Shown in pieces: positions 45,465 through 54,670 of a DNA stretch of 64,000 nt. Source of the stretch: Methylobacterium goesingense (lineage in GTDB: Bacteria > Pseudomonadota > Alphaproteobacteria > Rhizobiales > Beijerinckiaceae). Location of the stretch: positions 16,715 through 80,714 of the forward strand of contig NZ_BPQL01000023.1 in NCBI RefSeq assembly GCF_022179225.1, read 5' to 3'. Below the pieces are notes generated by a model. It was given only the letters and a program-made list of their open reading frames with translations. It had not been told where the DNA came from and did not search any database. The position numbers and the translations under genes were made by a program. Every line of letters starts with the position of its first letter. Position 1 is the first letter of the stretch.

Positions 45465-46130
45465 TCAGGCCGGATCGCGGGCGGGGCCGGGAAACAGCGC
45501 CCCGAGATCCGCCGCGCTGTCGACCACGATGGAAGCGCCGGCTCCGAAGAGGGCCCCCACCGGATGGTAGCCCCAGGCCACGCCGATGGCGGCGACGCCC
45601 GCGCTCACCGCCATCGCCATGTCGTAGGTCGTGTCGCCGATCATCACCGTGGCGCCGGGCTCGGCGCCCGCCGCGGCCATGGCCTGGACCAGCATCGCCG
45701 GGTCCGGCTTCGAGGGCGCGTCGTCGGCGCTCTGGGTGGTGGCGAACCAGCCCGTCCAGCCATGGGTCTCGATGAGGCGGTCGACGCCGCGCCGGGCCTT
45801 GCCGGTGGCGATGCCGAGCCGCACGTCGTCGCGGGCATGCAGGCGCGCCACGAGCTCACCCATGCCGGGAAACAGCGGCTCCTCGTAATTCGGGTCGAGG
45901 CGCAGGATGTTGAAGGCACGCTTGTAGCTCTCGGACAGGCCCTCGATCGGTCCGTCCTCGCCGACGAGGCGCCGGAACGCCTGGGGCAGGGAGAGCCCGA
46001 CCACGGAGAGCGATTCCGTCCGGCTCGGCGCGGCCAGCCCGTGCTCGGCGAACGCCATGCCCTGCGCCGCCACGATGAGGTGCTGGCTGTCGACGAGGGT
46101 GCCGTCGACGTCGAAGACGATGAGCTTCAC
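45465..46130 (-). CDS. HAD-IA family hydrolase
   Basis: This 221-residue phosphatase/phosphonatase-like HAD starts at GTG with VKLIVFDVDGTLVDSQ (motif I). Motif II is in GIATGKARRG, motif III in PSKPDPAM and motif IV in MIGDTTYDM. The cap is helical (IA). Starting further upstream would read through a tandem repeat in a non-coding-like frame. The gene sits between RluA/PsiF and ATP12, the standard alphaproteobacterial RluA-HAD-ATP12 order. Substrate unknown. Confidence 0.86.
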   Translation of the reverse strand: MKLIVFDVDGTLVDSQHLIVAAQGMAFAEHGLAAPSRTESLSVVGLSLPQAFRRLVGEDGPIEGLSESYKRAFNILRLDPNYEEPLFPGMGELVARLHARDDVRLGIATGKARRGVDRLIETHGWTGWFATTQSADDAPSKPDPAMLVQAMAAAGAEPGATVMIGDTTYDMAMAVSAGVAAIGVAWGYHPVGALFGAGASIVVDSAADLGALFPGPARDPA

Positions 46131-46163
46131 GGCTGCGGGCCCCGCCGCCGGGGTGCCCGACCG

Positions 46164-46259
46164 ATGGTTGACGCGTTGGCGCAGCTCATGGTTGGCGCGT
46201 GGGCGCGGATCATGGCTGGCGCGTGGGCGCGGATCATGGTTGGCGCGTGGGCGCGGCCT
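46164..46259. repeat. 24-bp tandem repeat, four copies
   Basis: Four 24-base units start with ATGGTTG(A/G)CGCG and continue TGGGCGCGGATC (copies at 46164, 46188, 46212, 46236). The inner two differ at one base; the outer ones are more divergent. It spans the end of the PsiF-like gene and the gap to the HAD start. Unit length is a multiple of 3, so copy number changes would keep frame. Confidence 0.85.
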
Positions 46260-46656
46260 GGGGCTGGCCGGTGCGCGGCCGGTCGTAGCCGAGCTTGCAG
46301 CGCACGAGGAACCGACGCCGGGCGCCGCCGCGCAGGCCGCGCGCATGCGAGACGCGGTTGCAGGCCGCGTAGGACGGACGGCGGTTGCGCCCCACCTGAG
46401 CCGCGCCGCGCCCACCGGCGGTGCCGGCGGCCGGGGCTGCGGGGCGGGGTGCCTGGACCTGTCCCGCCTGCCCTTGCTGCTGCCCCTGCCCTTGCCCCTG
46501 GGGCTGTACGGCCGCCGGGCTCGGCTGGCCCTGCGGCCGGGCCTGGGGCGCCGTCTGTGCCAGCACTGGGGTGCCGAGGCTCCCCGCGGGCAGCGTCAGG
46601 ACGAGGAGCGCGAGGCCCAGCACGGAAGCGGGCTTCAGGATCGTGTCTCGATGCAT
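46234..46656 (-). CDS. Exported PsiF-repeat-like protein
   Basis: This 140-residue protein has a signal peptide (residues 1 to about 34, LGLALLVLTLPAGSLGTPVLA) and a long Gln/Pro/Gly low-complexity linker. A C-terminal helical hairpin follows: YAACNRVSHARGLRGGARRRFLVRCKLGY. The C-x-n-R-x-x-F-x-x-x-C spacing resembles PsiF repeats of phosphate-starvation-inducible proteins, with two Cys that could pair. The last codons lie inside the 24-bp tandem repeat. Secreted, function unknown; the PsiF call is tentative. Confidence 0.6.
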   Translation of the reverse strand: MHRDTILKPASVLGLALLVLTLPAGSLGTPVLAQTAPQARPQGQPSPAAVQPQGQGQGQQQGQAGQVQAPRPAAPAAGTAGGRGAAQVGRNRRPSYAACNRVSHARGLRGGARRRFLVRCKLGYDRPRTGQPQAAPTRQP

Positions 46657-46728
46657 CGTGGCGCGACGGTCCTTGGCCGGCGGCACGGAGCCGACCGGAC
46701 GATGTCCTGAAGGATAAGGCATGGCGGG

Positions 46729-46803
46729 CGCTTGCCAAGTCACAACATGCCGAGTTGCAACCTGCCGAGTCGCAACCTGCCAAGTCAGAACCTGCCGAGC
46801 CGC
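46729..46803. repeat. 15-bp tandem repeat, four to five copies
   Basis: Units of AACCTGCCGAGTCGC, with 1-3 changes per copy, occur at 46744, 46759, 46774 and 46789, plus a weak fifth at 46729. The array begins immediately beyond the RluA stop codon and fills the gap to the PsiF-like gene's upstream region. Confidence 0.85.
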
Positions 46804-48234
46804 TCAGGCTTCTGGTGCCTCGACGATGGGGTCATAGCGCGCAGCGTCGAACCCGAGCAGATTCCAGCTCTGCGCCATATGCGGTGGAAGCGGGGCCGTG
46901 ACGTCCACCGGGCGGCCGGTTTTGGGGTGGGGGATCACGATCCGGCGCGCGAGCAGGTGCAGGCGGTTCTGGATGCCGCCGGGCAGTTCCCAGTTCTCGA
47001 TGCTGAAGTATTTCGGGTCGCCCACGATGGGGTGCCCGATATGGGCGGCGTGCGCGCGCAGCTGGTGCGTGCGCCCGGTGACCGGCTTCAGCGACAACCA
47101 GGACAGCTTCTGGGCCGCGTTGTCCACCATGGCGTAGTAGGTCAGCGCGTGAGCGGCGCCCTCGTCCCCGTGCTGGGCCACCCGCATGCGCGCGTCGGCG
47201 TCGGTGGGTTCCTCCTTGGCGAGGTAGGTCGAGATGCGCCCCTGGGGCACGCGCGGCACCCCGGCGGTGAGCGCCCAGTAGACCTTGCGGGCGGAGCGCG
47301 AGCGGAAGCTCTTGGCCAGCGTCGCGGCGGCGAGGCGCGTCTTGGCCACGATGAGGCAGCCGGCGGTGTCCTTGTCGAGCCGGTGGACGAGGCGCGGCTT
47401 CTGGCCGTCCTTGCCGGTGAGCGCTTCGAGGAGGCCGTCCACGTGCCGCACGGTGCCGGAGCCGCCCTGCACCGCGAGGCCGAAGGGCTTGTTGAGGATC
47501 ATCATCTCGGCATCCTCGTAGAGGATCAGCGAGCGGATGAAGTCGGCGTCGGTGGCGTCCTTCGCGGCCGAGCGCGGGCGCTCGCCCTGGGCGTCGAGCT
47601 TGAGGGGCGGCACGCGCACGCTCATGCCCGGCTCCAGCCGGTCGTTGGGCTTGGCGCGCTTGCCGTCGACCCGCAGCTCGCCCTTGCGCACGATGCTCTG
47701 GACACGGGTGAAGGGCAGCTGGGGAAAGCGTGTGGTGAGGAAGCGGTCGATCCGCATCCCGGCCTCGTCCTCCTCCACCGTGAGAGTCTGCACACCGGAG
47801 GCCAGGGTGGCGGAGGCCGCCGCGCGCTGCTCGCGCCGGGTGGGCGCCTCCCCGGCGGGGGCGGCCGCACGGGTATCGGAATCGGCACGGCGCGGGCGCG
47901 CCTCGGCGGCATCCGGACGCGGAGCCCGGGTGCGCGGGGGCCGGGGCGCGGCCTCGGTCACGGCCTCGAAGGCCTCGTGCTCCCCCTCCTCCCGGTCGCG
48001 GGGCTGCTGTCCCGGGCGCCAGGGCGCGGGCTTGCCCGCCTCACCCCGGTTCTCGGCGGCACGCTGGGCGGCGTCGAGGGCACTGGTGCGCGGGCCCGTG
48101 CGCTCGCGGTCGGGGCGCTTGAAGGCCCCGGGTTTGCCCGGACGCCCGGGCTTTCCCGAAAACTTGCCCTGCGAGGACGGTCGGCCCGGGCCCCTGCGCC
48201 CGGCGCCGCCGCGTGATGGTGGTCGTGTGGTCAT
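46804..48234 (-). CDS. RluA-family rRNA pseudouridine synthase with long N-terminal tail
   Basis: This 476-residue enzyme isomerises uridine to pseudouridine in large-subunit rRNA (RluC/RluD-like). An S4 RNA-binding domain (about 150-215, RIDRFLTTRFPQLPF) is followed by the synthase domain with catalytic Asp287 in HRLDKDTAG and the C-terminal GRTHQLRAHAAHIGHP. The first roughly 140 residues are a basic, Pro/Arg/Gly-rich disordered tail, much longer than in E. coli RluC. The tail may anchor RNA or the ribosome. Position in the RluA-HAD-ATP12 string is typical for the class. Confidence 0.92.
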   Translation of the reverse strand: MTTRPPSRGGAGRRGPGRPSSQGKFSGKPGRPGKPGAFKRPDRERTGPRTSALDAAQRAAENRGEAGKPAPWRPGQQPRDREEGEHEAFEAVTEAAPRPPRTRAPRPDAAEARPRRADSDTRAAAPAGEAPTRREQRAAASATLASGVQTLTVEEDEAGMRIDRFLTTRFPQLPFTRVQSIVRKGELRVDGKRAKPNDRLEPGMSVRVPPLKLDAQGERPRSAAKDATDADFIRSLILYEDAEMMILNKPFGLAVQGGSGTVRHVDGLLEALTGKDGQKPRLVHRLDKDTAGCLIVAKTRLAAATLAKSFRSRSARKVYWALTAGVPRVPQGRISTYLAKEEPTDADARMRVAQHGDEGAAHALTYYAMVDNAAQKLSWLSLKPVTGRTHQLRAHAAHIGHPIVGDPKYFSIENWELPGGIQNRLHLLARRIVIPHPKTGRPVDVTAPLPPHMAQSWNLLGFDAARYDPIVEAPEA

Positions 48235-48316
48235 GGCCTGCTCGTACCACCCGGCGGCCCCGCGACAAAGCGCCTGCGGGACAAGGGTATCCCCGCGCGG
48301 GTGCGGCCTTCCGCGC

Positions 48317-49564
48317 TCAGGCGGCGCGGCGGGCCGCCTCGATGGTCAGCCCGGTGCCGACCGAGCCGAAGGTGTCGCCGTCGACGACGCGGGCCCGGGG
48401 CAGGCAGGCCGTCAGGGCGGCCCGGACATGCGGCAGGCCGGTGGAGCCCCCGGTGAGGAACAGGGCGTCGATGCGGTCGGCGCTCAGGGATGCCTGCGTC
48501 AGGCAGCGGTCGATCCGCTCGGCGATGCGCCGGGCCAGTTCGCCGGTCTGGGCCTTCAGGCCCGGGCGGTCGATCTCGGCGTGAAGGCCCGCCTCGACCC
48601 AGTCGAGGTCGATCCGGCCCCGTCCCTCCTCCGAGGTCGCGATCTTGGCGCCCTCCACCGCCATGGCCAGGGCGTGGCCGCGCTCGGCCTCCACCACGGT
48701 GGTGAGGCGCGCGAGGAGGTCGGGGCGCCTGGCGTCGCGGCGCACCTCCTCGATCTCCCGCAGGGTCTTGCCGTTGTAGAGACGGTTGATGCTCGACCAG
48801 GTGGCGAGGTCGTGGAAGTAGCCGGTGGGCACGTCGAGGTCGCCCCGGTTCATGGCGCTGCCCAGCCCGAGGAGCGGCATCACCGTGCCGAGGCTGAGGC
48901 GGCGGTCGAAATCGGTGCCGCCGATGCGTACGCCGTCATTGGCCAGGATGTCGTCGCCGCGCTCCGCCTTGGCGTGGCGCTCCGGGGCGAGGCGCACGAT
49001 GGAGAAGTCCGAGGTGCCGCCGCCGATGTCGGCGATCAGCGCGATCTCCTCCGCGCGCACCTGCTGCTCGTAGTCGAGGGCGGCGGCGATCGGCTCGAAC
49101 TGGAACGAGACGTGGCGGAAGCCGATGCCTTCCGCGATGTCCCGCAGGGCGTCCTCGGCGCGGGCATCGCCCTCCGGGTCGCCGTCGACGAAGTGGACCG
49201 GGCGGCCGTGCACCACCGTGTCGAGGGATCGCCCGGTCTCGGCCTCGGCGCGGGCCTTCACGGCGGCGAGGTAGCGCGCGATCACGTCGCGGAAGCGGAT
49301 GCGCTCGCGCCCAACCGGGGTCGTCTCATCCAGGAGCGCCGAGCCGAGCACGGATTTCAGGCTGCGCATCAGGCGCCCCGGCGTGCCTTCCACGTACTCG
49401 GCCATGGCGGCGCGGCCGATGACGGCGTCCCGGCCCGGCGGGAAGAAGATCGCGCTCGGAATCGTGAGGTGGCGGTCCTCCAAGGGCACGAGCTGCGGGC
49501 GCTGTCCGGTGACGAGGCCGAGGGTGGTGTTCGACGTGCCGAAATCGAGGCCGCAGGCCGCCAT
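48317..49564 (-). CDS. yegD: Hsp70-family chaperone, YegD-like
   Basis: This 415-residue protein has the actin-like ATPase domain only: phosphate 1 CGLDFGTSNTTLG, connect-1 and phosphate 2 LIADIGGGTSDFSIV, adenosine LFLTGGSTGLP. It lacks the Hsp70 substrate domain and linker, as does YegD. Such proteins are non-canonical chaperones of unknown client. It is preceded by 82 bases upstream of RluA on the same strand. Confidence 0.88.
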   Translation of the reverse strand: MAACGLDFGTSNTTLGLVTGQRPQLVPLEDRHLTIPSAIFFPPGRDAVIGRAAMAEYVEGTPGRLMRSLKSVLGSALLDETTPVGRERIRFRDVIARYLAAVKARAEAETGRSLDTVVHGRPVHFVDGDPEGDARAEDALRDIAEGIGFRHVSFQFEPIAAALDYEQQVRAEEIALIADIGGGTSDFSIVRLAPERHAKAERGDDILANDGVRIGGTDFDRRLSLGTVMPLLGLGSAMNRGDLDVPTGYFHDLATWSSINRLYNGKTLREIEEVRRDARRPDLLARLTTVVEAERGHALAMAVEGAKIATSEEGRGRIDLDWVEAGLHAEIDRPGLKAQTGELARRIAERIDRCLTQASLSADRIDALFLTGGSTGLPHVRAALTACLPRARVVDGDTFGSVGTGLTIEAARRAA

Positions 49565-49722
49565 GGGGATCTCCGGACGCAGGTCCGCTGGTGAGAGGGG
49601 CCGCCGGCCTACAGGCTGTGCCGCTCGCGGTCCACCTGTCCCGGCCCGCGAAATCGCCGTCCCGCCCCGCCCGCCGGCGCAGGGCTGCGGGTGCCGGCCT
49701 CCCGGATTCGCCGCGCGGGCCC

Positions 49723-51219
49723 TTAGCTTGCGCCGAGATACCGTGCGCGCAGGTGGCGCAGGAAATTGTCCGCCCCGAGGGGCTTGCCCGTGGCTTCGCG
49801 AAGGAGTTCGTCCGTCTCCAGCAGGCTGGCGCGCGCGTGCACGTTGGTCCGTAGCCAGCCGCGCAAGGCCGCGAAGTCGCCCGACGCGAGGTCGTTCGGG
49901 ATGCTCGGCACTGCGGCGCAGGCGGCGCGGAAGAGCTGGGCGGCCGCCATCGCCCCGAGGGTATAGGTCGGAAAGTAGCCGAAGCTTCCGCCCGGCCAGT
50001 GGATGTCCTGCAGGCAGCCCCGGCGGTCGTCGGGCACGGTCAGGCCGAGGAGGTCGCGCAGGCCGTCGTTGAAGGCGCCGGGCAGGTCGGCCACCGCGAG
50101 GTCGCCCGCGACCATCGCCCGCTCGAGGGTGTAGCGCAGCAGGATGTGGGCCGGGTACGTGACCTCGTCGGCATCGACCCGGATGAAACCCGGCTCCACC
50201 CGCGTGTAGCGCCGGTGCAGGTTCTCAGGCGTCCAGGAGGGGCCCGCCCCGCCGAAGGTCTCGCCGAGAGCGGGCGCGAGGTAGGCGCAGAACTCGGCCG
50301 AGCGGCAGGCCTGCATCTCGACGAGGAGCGACTGGCTCTCGTGCAGGGTCATGCCGCGCGCCGCGCCCACGGGCTGGTGGCGCCACGCCGGCGGCAGCCC
50401 CTGCTCGTAGAGGGCGTGGCCGGTCTCGTGCAGCACGCCCATCAGGGCGCCGGAGGCGTCGGCCTCGTCGTAGCGGGTGGTGATCCGCACGTCGTCCGTA
50501 GCGCCGCCGCAGAACGGATGCAGGCTGACGTCGAGCCGCCCGCGGGTGACGTCGAAACCCACGGCCCGCATCAGGCGCTCGCCCAAGGCCTTCTGGGCCG
50601 CCACCGGGAACGGCCCGGGCAGCGGCAGCGGCGCCGGTTCGGCCGCCTGGCGCTCGCGCACCGCCGCGACTAGCCCCGGCAGCTCGGCCCGCAGGGTCTC
50701 GAAGAGCGGGTCGATCGCCGCGCGGCGCATGCCTGGGTCGTAGCCGTCGAGGAGGGCGTCGTACGGGTCGAGGCCGAAGGCGGCGCCCTTGGCGGCACCG
50801 ACCTCCCGCCCCAGACGCAGGGTCTCGGCCAGCGCCGGCGCCAGCATCGCGAAGTCGGACCGCGCCCGGGCCTCGCGCCAGATCATTCCCGATTGCGACG
50901 CGGCCCGGGAGCTCGCCGCCACGAGGTCGGCCGGCACAGCCGCAGCGTGCAGGTAGGTCCGGCGCATCTCGCGCAGGTTTGCCCGCTCCCATTCGCCGAG
51001 GGTTGCGGCTTCGTCGAGGGCGCGGCCGATCAAGTCGCCGGTCTCGGGCGCCGTCAGGATCTCGTGGCCGATGACGGCGAGCTGCGCCAGCTGTTCGGCC
51101 CGCATGTCGGCGGCCCCGTCGGGCATCAGCGTCTCCCGGTCCCAGGACAGGATGCCGGCTGCGTCACCGAGGGCGCCGAGCCGGGCGAAGCGGCCGGCGA
51201 GGGTCTGGTAGGCCTGCAT
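49723..51219 (-). CDS. M32 family metallocarboxypeptidase
   Basis: This 498-residue cytosolic zinc carboxypeptidase has HETGH at 264-268 (two Zn ligands and catalytic Glu) and the third ligand in LHESQSLLVE. Further family markers are the N-terminal DRETLMPDGAADMRAEQLA and DEVTYPAHILLRYTLE. It removes C-terminal residues with broad specificity. ATG 51219 is set by AGGAGA 11 bases upstream; an extension upstream is not conserved in character. Monocistronic. Confidence 0.93.
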   Translation of the reverse strand: MQAYQTLAGRFARLGALGDAAGILSWDRETLMPDGAADMRAEQLAQLAVIGHEILTAPETGDLIGRALDEAATLGEWERANLREMRRTYLHAAAVPADLVAASSRAASQSGMIWREARARSDFAMLAPALAETLRLGREVGAAKGAAFGLDPYDALLDGYDPGMRRAAIDPLFETLRAELPGLVAAVRERQAAEPAPLPLPGPFPVAAQKALGERLMRAVGFDVTRGRLDVSLHPFCGGATDDVRITTRYDEADASGALMGVLHETGHALYEQGLPPAWRHQPVGAARGMTLHESQSLLVEMQACRSAEFCAYLAPALGETFGGAGPSWTPENLHRRYTRVEPGFIRVDADEVTYPAHILLRYTLERAMVAGDLAVADLPGAFNDGLRDLLGLTVPDDRRGCLQDIHWPGGSFGYFPTYTLGAMAAAQLFRAACAAVPSIPNDLASGDFAALRGWLRTNVHARASLLETDELLREATGKPLGADNFLRHLRARYLGAS

Positions 51220-51326
51220 GGCCGGGTCTCTCCTGCGGAATTGCTGTCGCGGGTCCCCGCCCCGAAGGGTTGGGTCGTGATCAGAGCCTTCCATGCGGCG
51301 CGGCGCGCTGTCCAGGGTGAGCGCGC

Positions 51327-51656
51327 TCACAGCCACTGGGGCAGGAGGAAGATCGCCAGGGCGGCCGCGAGCCACGCGGCGGTGGCGCCCAGAATCGCCA
51401 GCCGATAATCCATCAGGCCGCTGAGGGCATAGGCCGCTCCGAGGAACACCAGGTAGGCCGGGATCGTTTTGGCGCCCGCGAGGCAGGCCGCGCGGAAGCC
51501 CGCCGGATCGCCCTTCGCCCCCACCGCCAGCAGCGCGATGATCGCGAAGGTGGGGGCCAGCGGCAGGATGCCGGGCAGCACGTTGCCGCGCCGGGAGGCG
51601 AGCACGATGGCCACGGTGACGAGGCCGCCAAGGAGACCTTTCCAGAGCACGTCCAA
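51327..51656 (-). CDS. GlpM-like small integral membrane protein
   Basis: A 109-residue, four-TM inner-membrane protein. The order GxLPGILPLAPTFAIIALLAVG then AKTIPAYLVFLGAAYALSGLM follows the GlpM/YdgC family of E. coli and Pseudomonas, whose function is unclear (GlpM was linked to alginate/glycerol regulation). It starts 3 bases after the rarA stop, so the two are translated together. Confidence 0.72.
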   Translation of the reverse strand: MDVLWKGLLGGLVTVAIVLASRRGNVLPGILPLAPTFAIIALLAVGAKGDPAGFRAACLAGAKTIPAYLVFLGAAYALSGLMDYRLAILGATAAWLAAALAIFLLPQWL

Positions 51657-51659
51657 CGG

Positions 51660-52976
51660 TCAGCCCTCCTCGGACCGCCGCTGCTGGCGCAAGCGCTCCC
51701 AGTGGGCGAGGCGGTCGGTGTAGCGGCTCTCCATGCCCCGGTCGGTGGGGGTGTAGAAGTGCTGGCGGCCGAGTTTCTCCGGCCAGTAATCCTGGCCCGA
51801 GAAGGCGTCGGGCTCGTCGTGATCGTAGCGGTAGCCCTCGCCGTAGCCGATCTTGCGCATCAGCTTGGTCGAGCCGTTGAGGATGGTGCGGGGCGGCGGC
51901 AGCGAGCCATGCGCCTTGGCGACCCGGGTCGCGGCCTTGTAGGCCTCGTAGACCGCGTTCGATTTGGGCGCGCAGGCGAGGTAGACCGTGACCTGCGCCA
52001 GCGCCAGCTCCCCCTCGGGCGAGCCGAGGAAGTCGAAGGCGTCCTTGGCCGCGGTGGCCACCACCAGGGCCTGCGGGTCGGCCAGCCCGATATCCTCCAC
52101 CGCCATGCGGACCAGGCGCCGGGCGATGAACAGGCGGTCCTCGCCCCCGTCGAGCATGCGGCAGAGGTAGTAGAGCGCCGCGTCCGGGTCGGAGCCGCGC
52201 ACCGTCTTATGCAGGGCACTGATGAGGTTGTAGTGCCCCTCCTGGGACTTGTCGTAGATCGGCGCCCGGCGCTGGATGATCGCCTGCAACCCCTCCGCGT
52301 CGAAGACCTCGCCGGGCTTGGCCGAGCGCCAGACCTCCTCGGCGAGGGTCAGCGCGGCGCGCCCGTCCCCGTCGGCCATGCGCACCAGTACGCCGCGCGC
52401 CTCTTCGTCCAGCGGCAGCGGCATCGCCGTCAGGGCCTCGGCCCGGGTCAGAAGCTTGGCGACCGCCGCGTCGTCGAGGGCCCGGAACAGCAGCACGCGG
52501 GCGCGCGACAGCAGCGCGGCGTTGAGCTCGAAGGACGGGTTCTCGGTGGTGGCGCCCACCAGCGTCACCGTGCCGTCCTCCATCACGGGCAGGAAGGCAT
52601 CGAGCTGGGCCCGGTTGAAGCGGTGGATCTCGTCCACGAAGAGCAGCGTGCCCCGGCCCATGCTGCGTCGCCCGCGCGCCGCGTCGAACACCTTTCGCAA
52701 CTCGGCGATGCCGGAGAAGATCGCCGAGATCTGCTCGAAGTGGAGGTCGGTCTCGTGCGCCAATAGCCGCGCCACGGTGGTCTTGCCGGTGCCGGGCGGC
52801 CCCCAGAACACCAGCGAGCCGAAGGAGCGTGCGTTGAGCAGGCGGGTCAGGGCCCCGTCCGGGCCGGTCAGGTGCTCCTGACCGACCACCTCCGCGAGGG
52901 TTTTCGGGCGCAGGGCGTCGGCGAGGGGGCGGGGCGCGGTGGCGGAGAGGCCGGCCGAGGCGAAGAGATCGGACAT
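51660..52976 (-). CDS. rarA: Replication-associated recombination ATPase RarA
   Basis: This 438-residue AAA+ protein related to clamp loaders and WRNIP1 acts at stalled forks. It has Walker A GPPGTGKTT, Walker B LLFVDEIHRF, sensor 1 VGATTENPSFELN and arginine-finger region SRARV. The C-terminal tetramerisation domain with the RarA-specific DDxYHYLSALHKSLRGSDPDAALYYLARM-type region is present (here YNLISALHKTVRGSDPDA). Start MSDLFASAG at 52976. It follows the Do-protease gene (110 bases), an order conserved in alphaproteobacteria, and is coupled to the GlpM-like gene. Confidence 0.94.
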   Translation of the reverse strand: MSDLFASAGLSATAPRPLADALRPKTLAEVVGQEHLTGPDGALTRLLNARSFGSLVFWGPPGTGKTTVARLLAHETDLHFEQISAIFSGIAELRKVFDAARGRRSMGRGTLLFVDEIHRFNRAQLDAFLPVMEDGTVTLVGATTENPSFELNAALLSRARVLLFRALDDAAVAKLLTRAEALTAMPLPLDEEARGVLVRMADGDGRAALTLAEEVWRSAKPGEVFDAEGLQAIIQRRAPIYDKSQEGHYNLISALHKTVRGSDPDAALYYLCRMLDGGEDRLFIARRLVRMAVEDIGLADPQALVVATAAKDAFDFLGSPEGELALAQVTVYLACAPKSNAVYEAYKAATRVAKAHGSLPPPRTILNGSTKLMRKIGYGEGYRYDHDEPDAFSGQDYWPEKLGRQHFYTPTDRGMESRYTDRLAHWERLRQQRRSEEG

Positions 52977-53086
52977 CGGGGCATCAAAGACGCCTGCCGC
53001 GTCTGGCCGCAACCCGGAAGTTCAGCGTCTCCCCCATCCGCTTGCGGCTATGCACCCGTGAAACGCGCGGATCTCGACCCCGAACC

Positions 53087-54556
53087 TCAGCCCCCGAACA
53101 CCGAGGTCAGCACCTCGCCGCCCCGGTTGATCGAGACCTCCCACATGTTGAGGCTGGTGCGGGTGACCCGCTCGAGGTCCTTGGTGGTGGCGATGGGCGT
53201 GCCGTTGATGGCCACGATGAGGTCGCCCTTCTGGAGTCCGGCACGGGCCGCGATCGAGCCCTCGTCGACGGCCGAGACCGCGACGCCCTCGGCGGGGAAA
53301 TCGGCCTGCATCTCCTCCGCCACGGCCGGCGAGGTGTTGACCAGGGTGGCGCCGAGGAAGGGCGAGCGGGTGCGCACCTTCAGGGTGTCGCGCGGGCGCG
53401 TCTCGGGAGCGGGGCCGAGCTTCACCGACACGTTTGAGCGGCCGGTGCCGCGCAGGATGCCGAACTTGGTCGAGCCGCTGAGACCCTTGAGGGCGAAGCG
53501 GTAGCCGAAGGCCTCCGGGTCGTCGACGCTCTTGCCGTCGACCGTGAGGATGAGGTCGCCCCGCTTCAGGCCGGCCTCCTCCGCCGGGCTCTTGGGCTGG
53601 AGGCTCGCCACGAGGACGCCGGTCGGATGGTCGAGGCCCATGCTCTCGGCGATGTCGGGGGTGACGCTCTGGACGCGGGCCCCGAGCCAAGGGCGGCGCA
53701 CCGAGGTGGCCCCGCCCTTGGCGGTCTCCACAACGGCGCGCACCATGCTGACGGGGATCGCGAAGCCGATGCCGTGGCTGCCGCCCGATTGCGAATAGAT
53801 CGCCGAGTTGATGCCGACGAGCTGCCCGTGGAGGTCCACCAGGGCGCCGCCGGAATTGCCCGGATTGATCGCCGCATCCGTCTGGATGAAGAACTGGTAG
53901 TCGGAGGAGCCGACCTGCGTGCGGGCGAGCGCCGAGACGATGCCCTGCGTGACGGTCTGGCCGACGCCGAACGGGTTGCCGATCGCCATCACGAAGTCGC
54001 CGACCTCCAGGGATTCGGAATCCCCGAACGCCATGGGCACGAGGCCGCCGGTCGGACTCTTGATCTTGACGACCGCGAGGTCGGTGCGCGGATCGCGCAG
54101 CACGATGGTGGCCTCGAACTCACGCCGGTCGGCGAGCGCGATGCGCACCTCGTTCATGTTCTCGATGACGTGGTTGTTGGTGATGACGAGGCCGGATTCA
54201 TCCACGATCACGCCGGAGCCGAGGGACTTCTGGGCGCGCTCGCCCGGCGCTCCGCCGCGCCCGCGCCCGGCGCCGTTCTCGCCGAAGAACCGGCGCATGA
54301 ACTCGTCCATGGCGCTGCGGCTCTGGCCGCGCGCATCGACGTGGGAGGCGTAGACGTTCACCACCGAGGGGGCGGCCCGCTTCACCACGGGGGCGAAGGA
54401 GAGCTGAACCTGGCCCTTCGATTGCGGGGCCGCCTTCTCGGGCGGCGACATCTTCTCGGGCGATGCCTCCGGCGACTTCATCATCTGCGCCGAGGCGGGC
54501 GCGGCGGCGAGCGTCGCGGTCAGCAGCGGAACGAGCAGAAGAGACGAGCGCGTCAT
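53087..54556 (-). CDS. Do/DegP-family periplasmic serine protease
   Basis: This 489-residue protein has a signal peptide (residues 1-24), a trypsin-like domain with the catalytic triad His129, Asp159, Ser235 (in TNNHVIE, RTDLAVV, GNSGGAL), and two PDZ domains (about 295-380 and 400-489). Length and two PDZ domains match DegQ/DegP/MucD, which degrade misfolded envelope proteins and can act as chaperones. A mature N-terminal Lys/Pro/Glu-rich linker of about 40 residues is unremarkable. Likely heat- or envelope-stress induced, but no sigma-E site was verified. Confidence 0.94.
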   Translation of the reverse strand: MTRSSLLLVPLLTATLAAAPASAQMMKSPEASPEKMSPPEKAAPQSKGQVQLSFAPVVKRAAPSVVNVYASHVDARGQSRSAMDEFMRRFFGENGAGRGRGGAPGERAQKSLGSGVIVDESGLVITNNHVIENMNEVRIALADRREFEATIVLRDPRTDLAVVKIKSPTGGLVPMAFGDSESLEVGDFVMAIGNPFGVGQTVTQGIVSALARTQVGSSDYQFFIQTDAAINPGNSGGALVDLHGQLVGINSAIYSQSGGSHGIGFAIPVSMVRAVVETAKGGATSVRRPWLGARVQSVTPDIAESMGLDHPTGVLVASLQPKSPAEEAGLKRGDLILTVDGKSVDDPEAFGYRFALKGLSGSTKFGILRGTGRSNVSVKLGPAPETRPRDTLKVRTRSPFLGATLVNTSPAVAEEMQADFPAEGVAVSAVDEGSIAARAGLQKGDLIVAINGTPIATTKDLERVTRTSLNMWEVSINRGGEVLTSVFGG

Positions 54557-54670
54557 GGGGACTCCCGGGGGCTTCGAGCGTCGCGGCCCGACCCCTGATC
54601 GGGGACGGGCCGCGGCGGATGCCGGGATATCTAGACGCCCCGGGCGGCGGGCGCGAGGGGCGCCGGCCGT

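Noticed and set aside
46744..46803. Short regular repeat that could suggest a CRISPR array
   Set aside because: Units are 15 bp and directly adjacent, with no spacers, no dyad symmetry and no cas genes.
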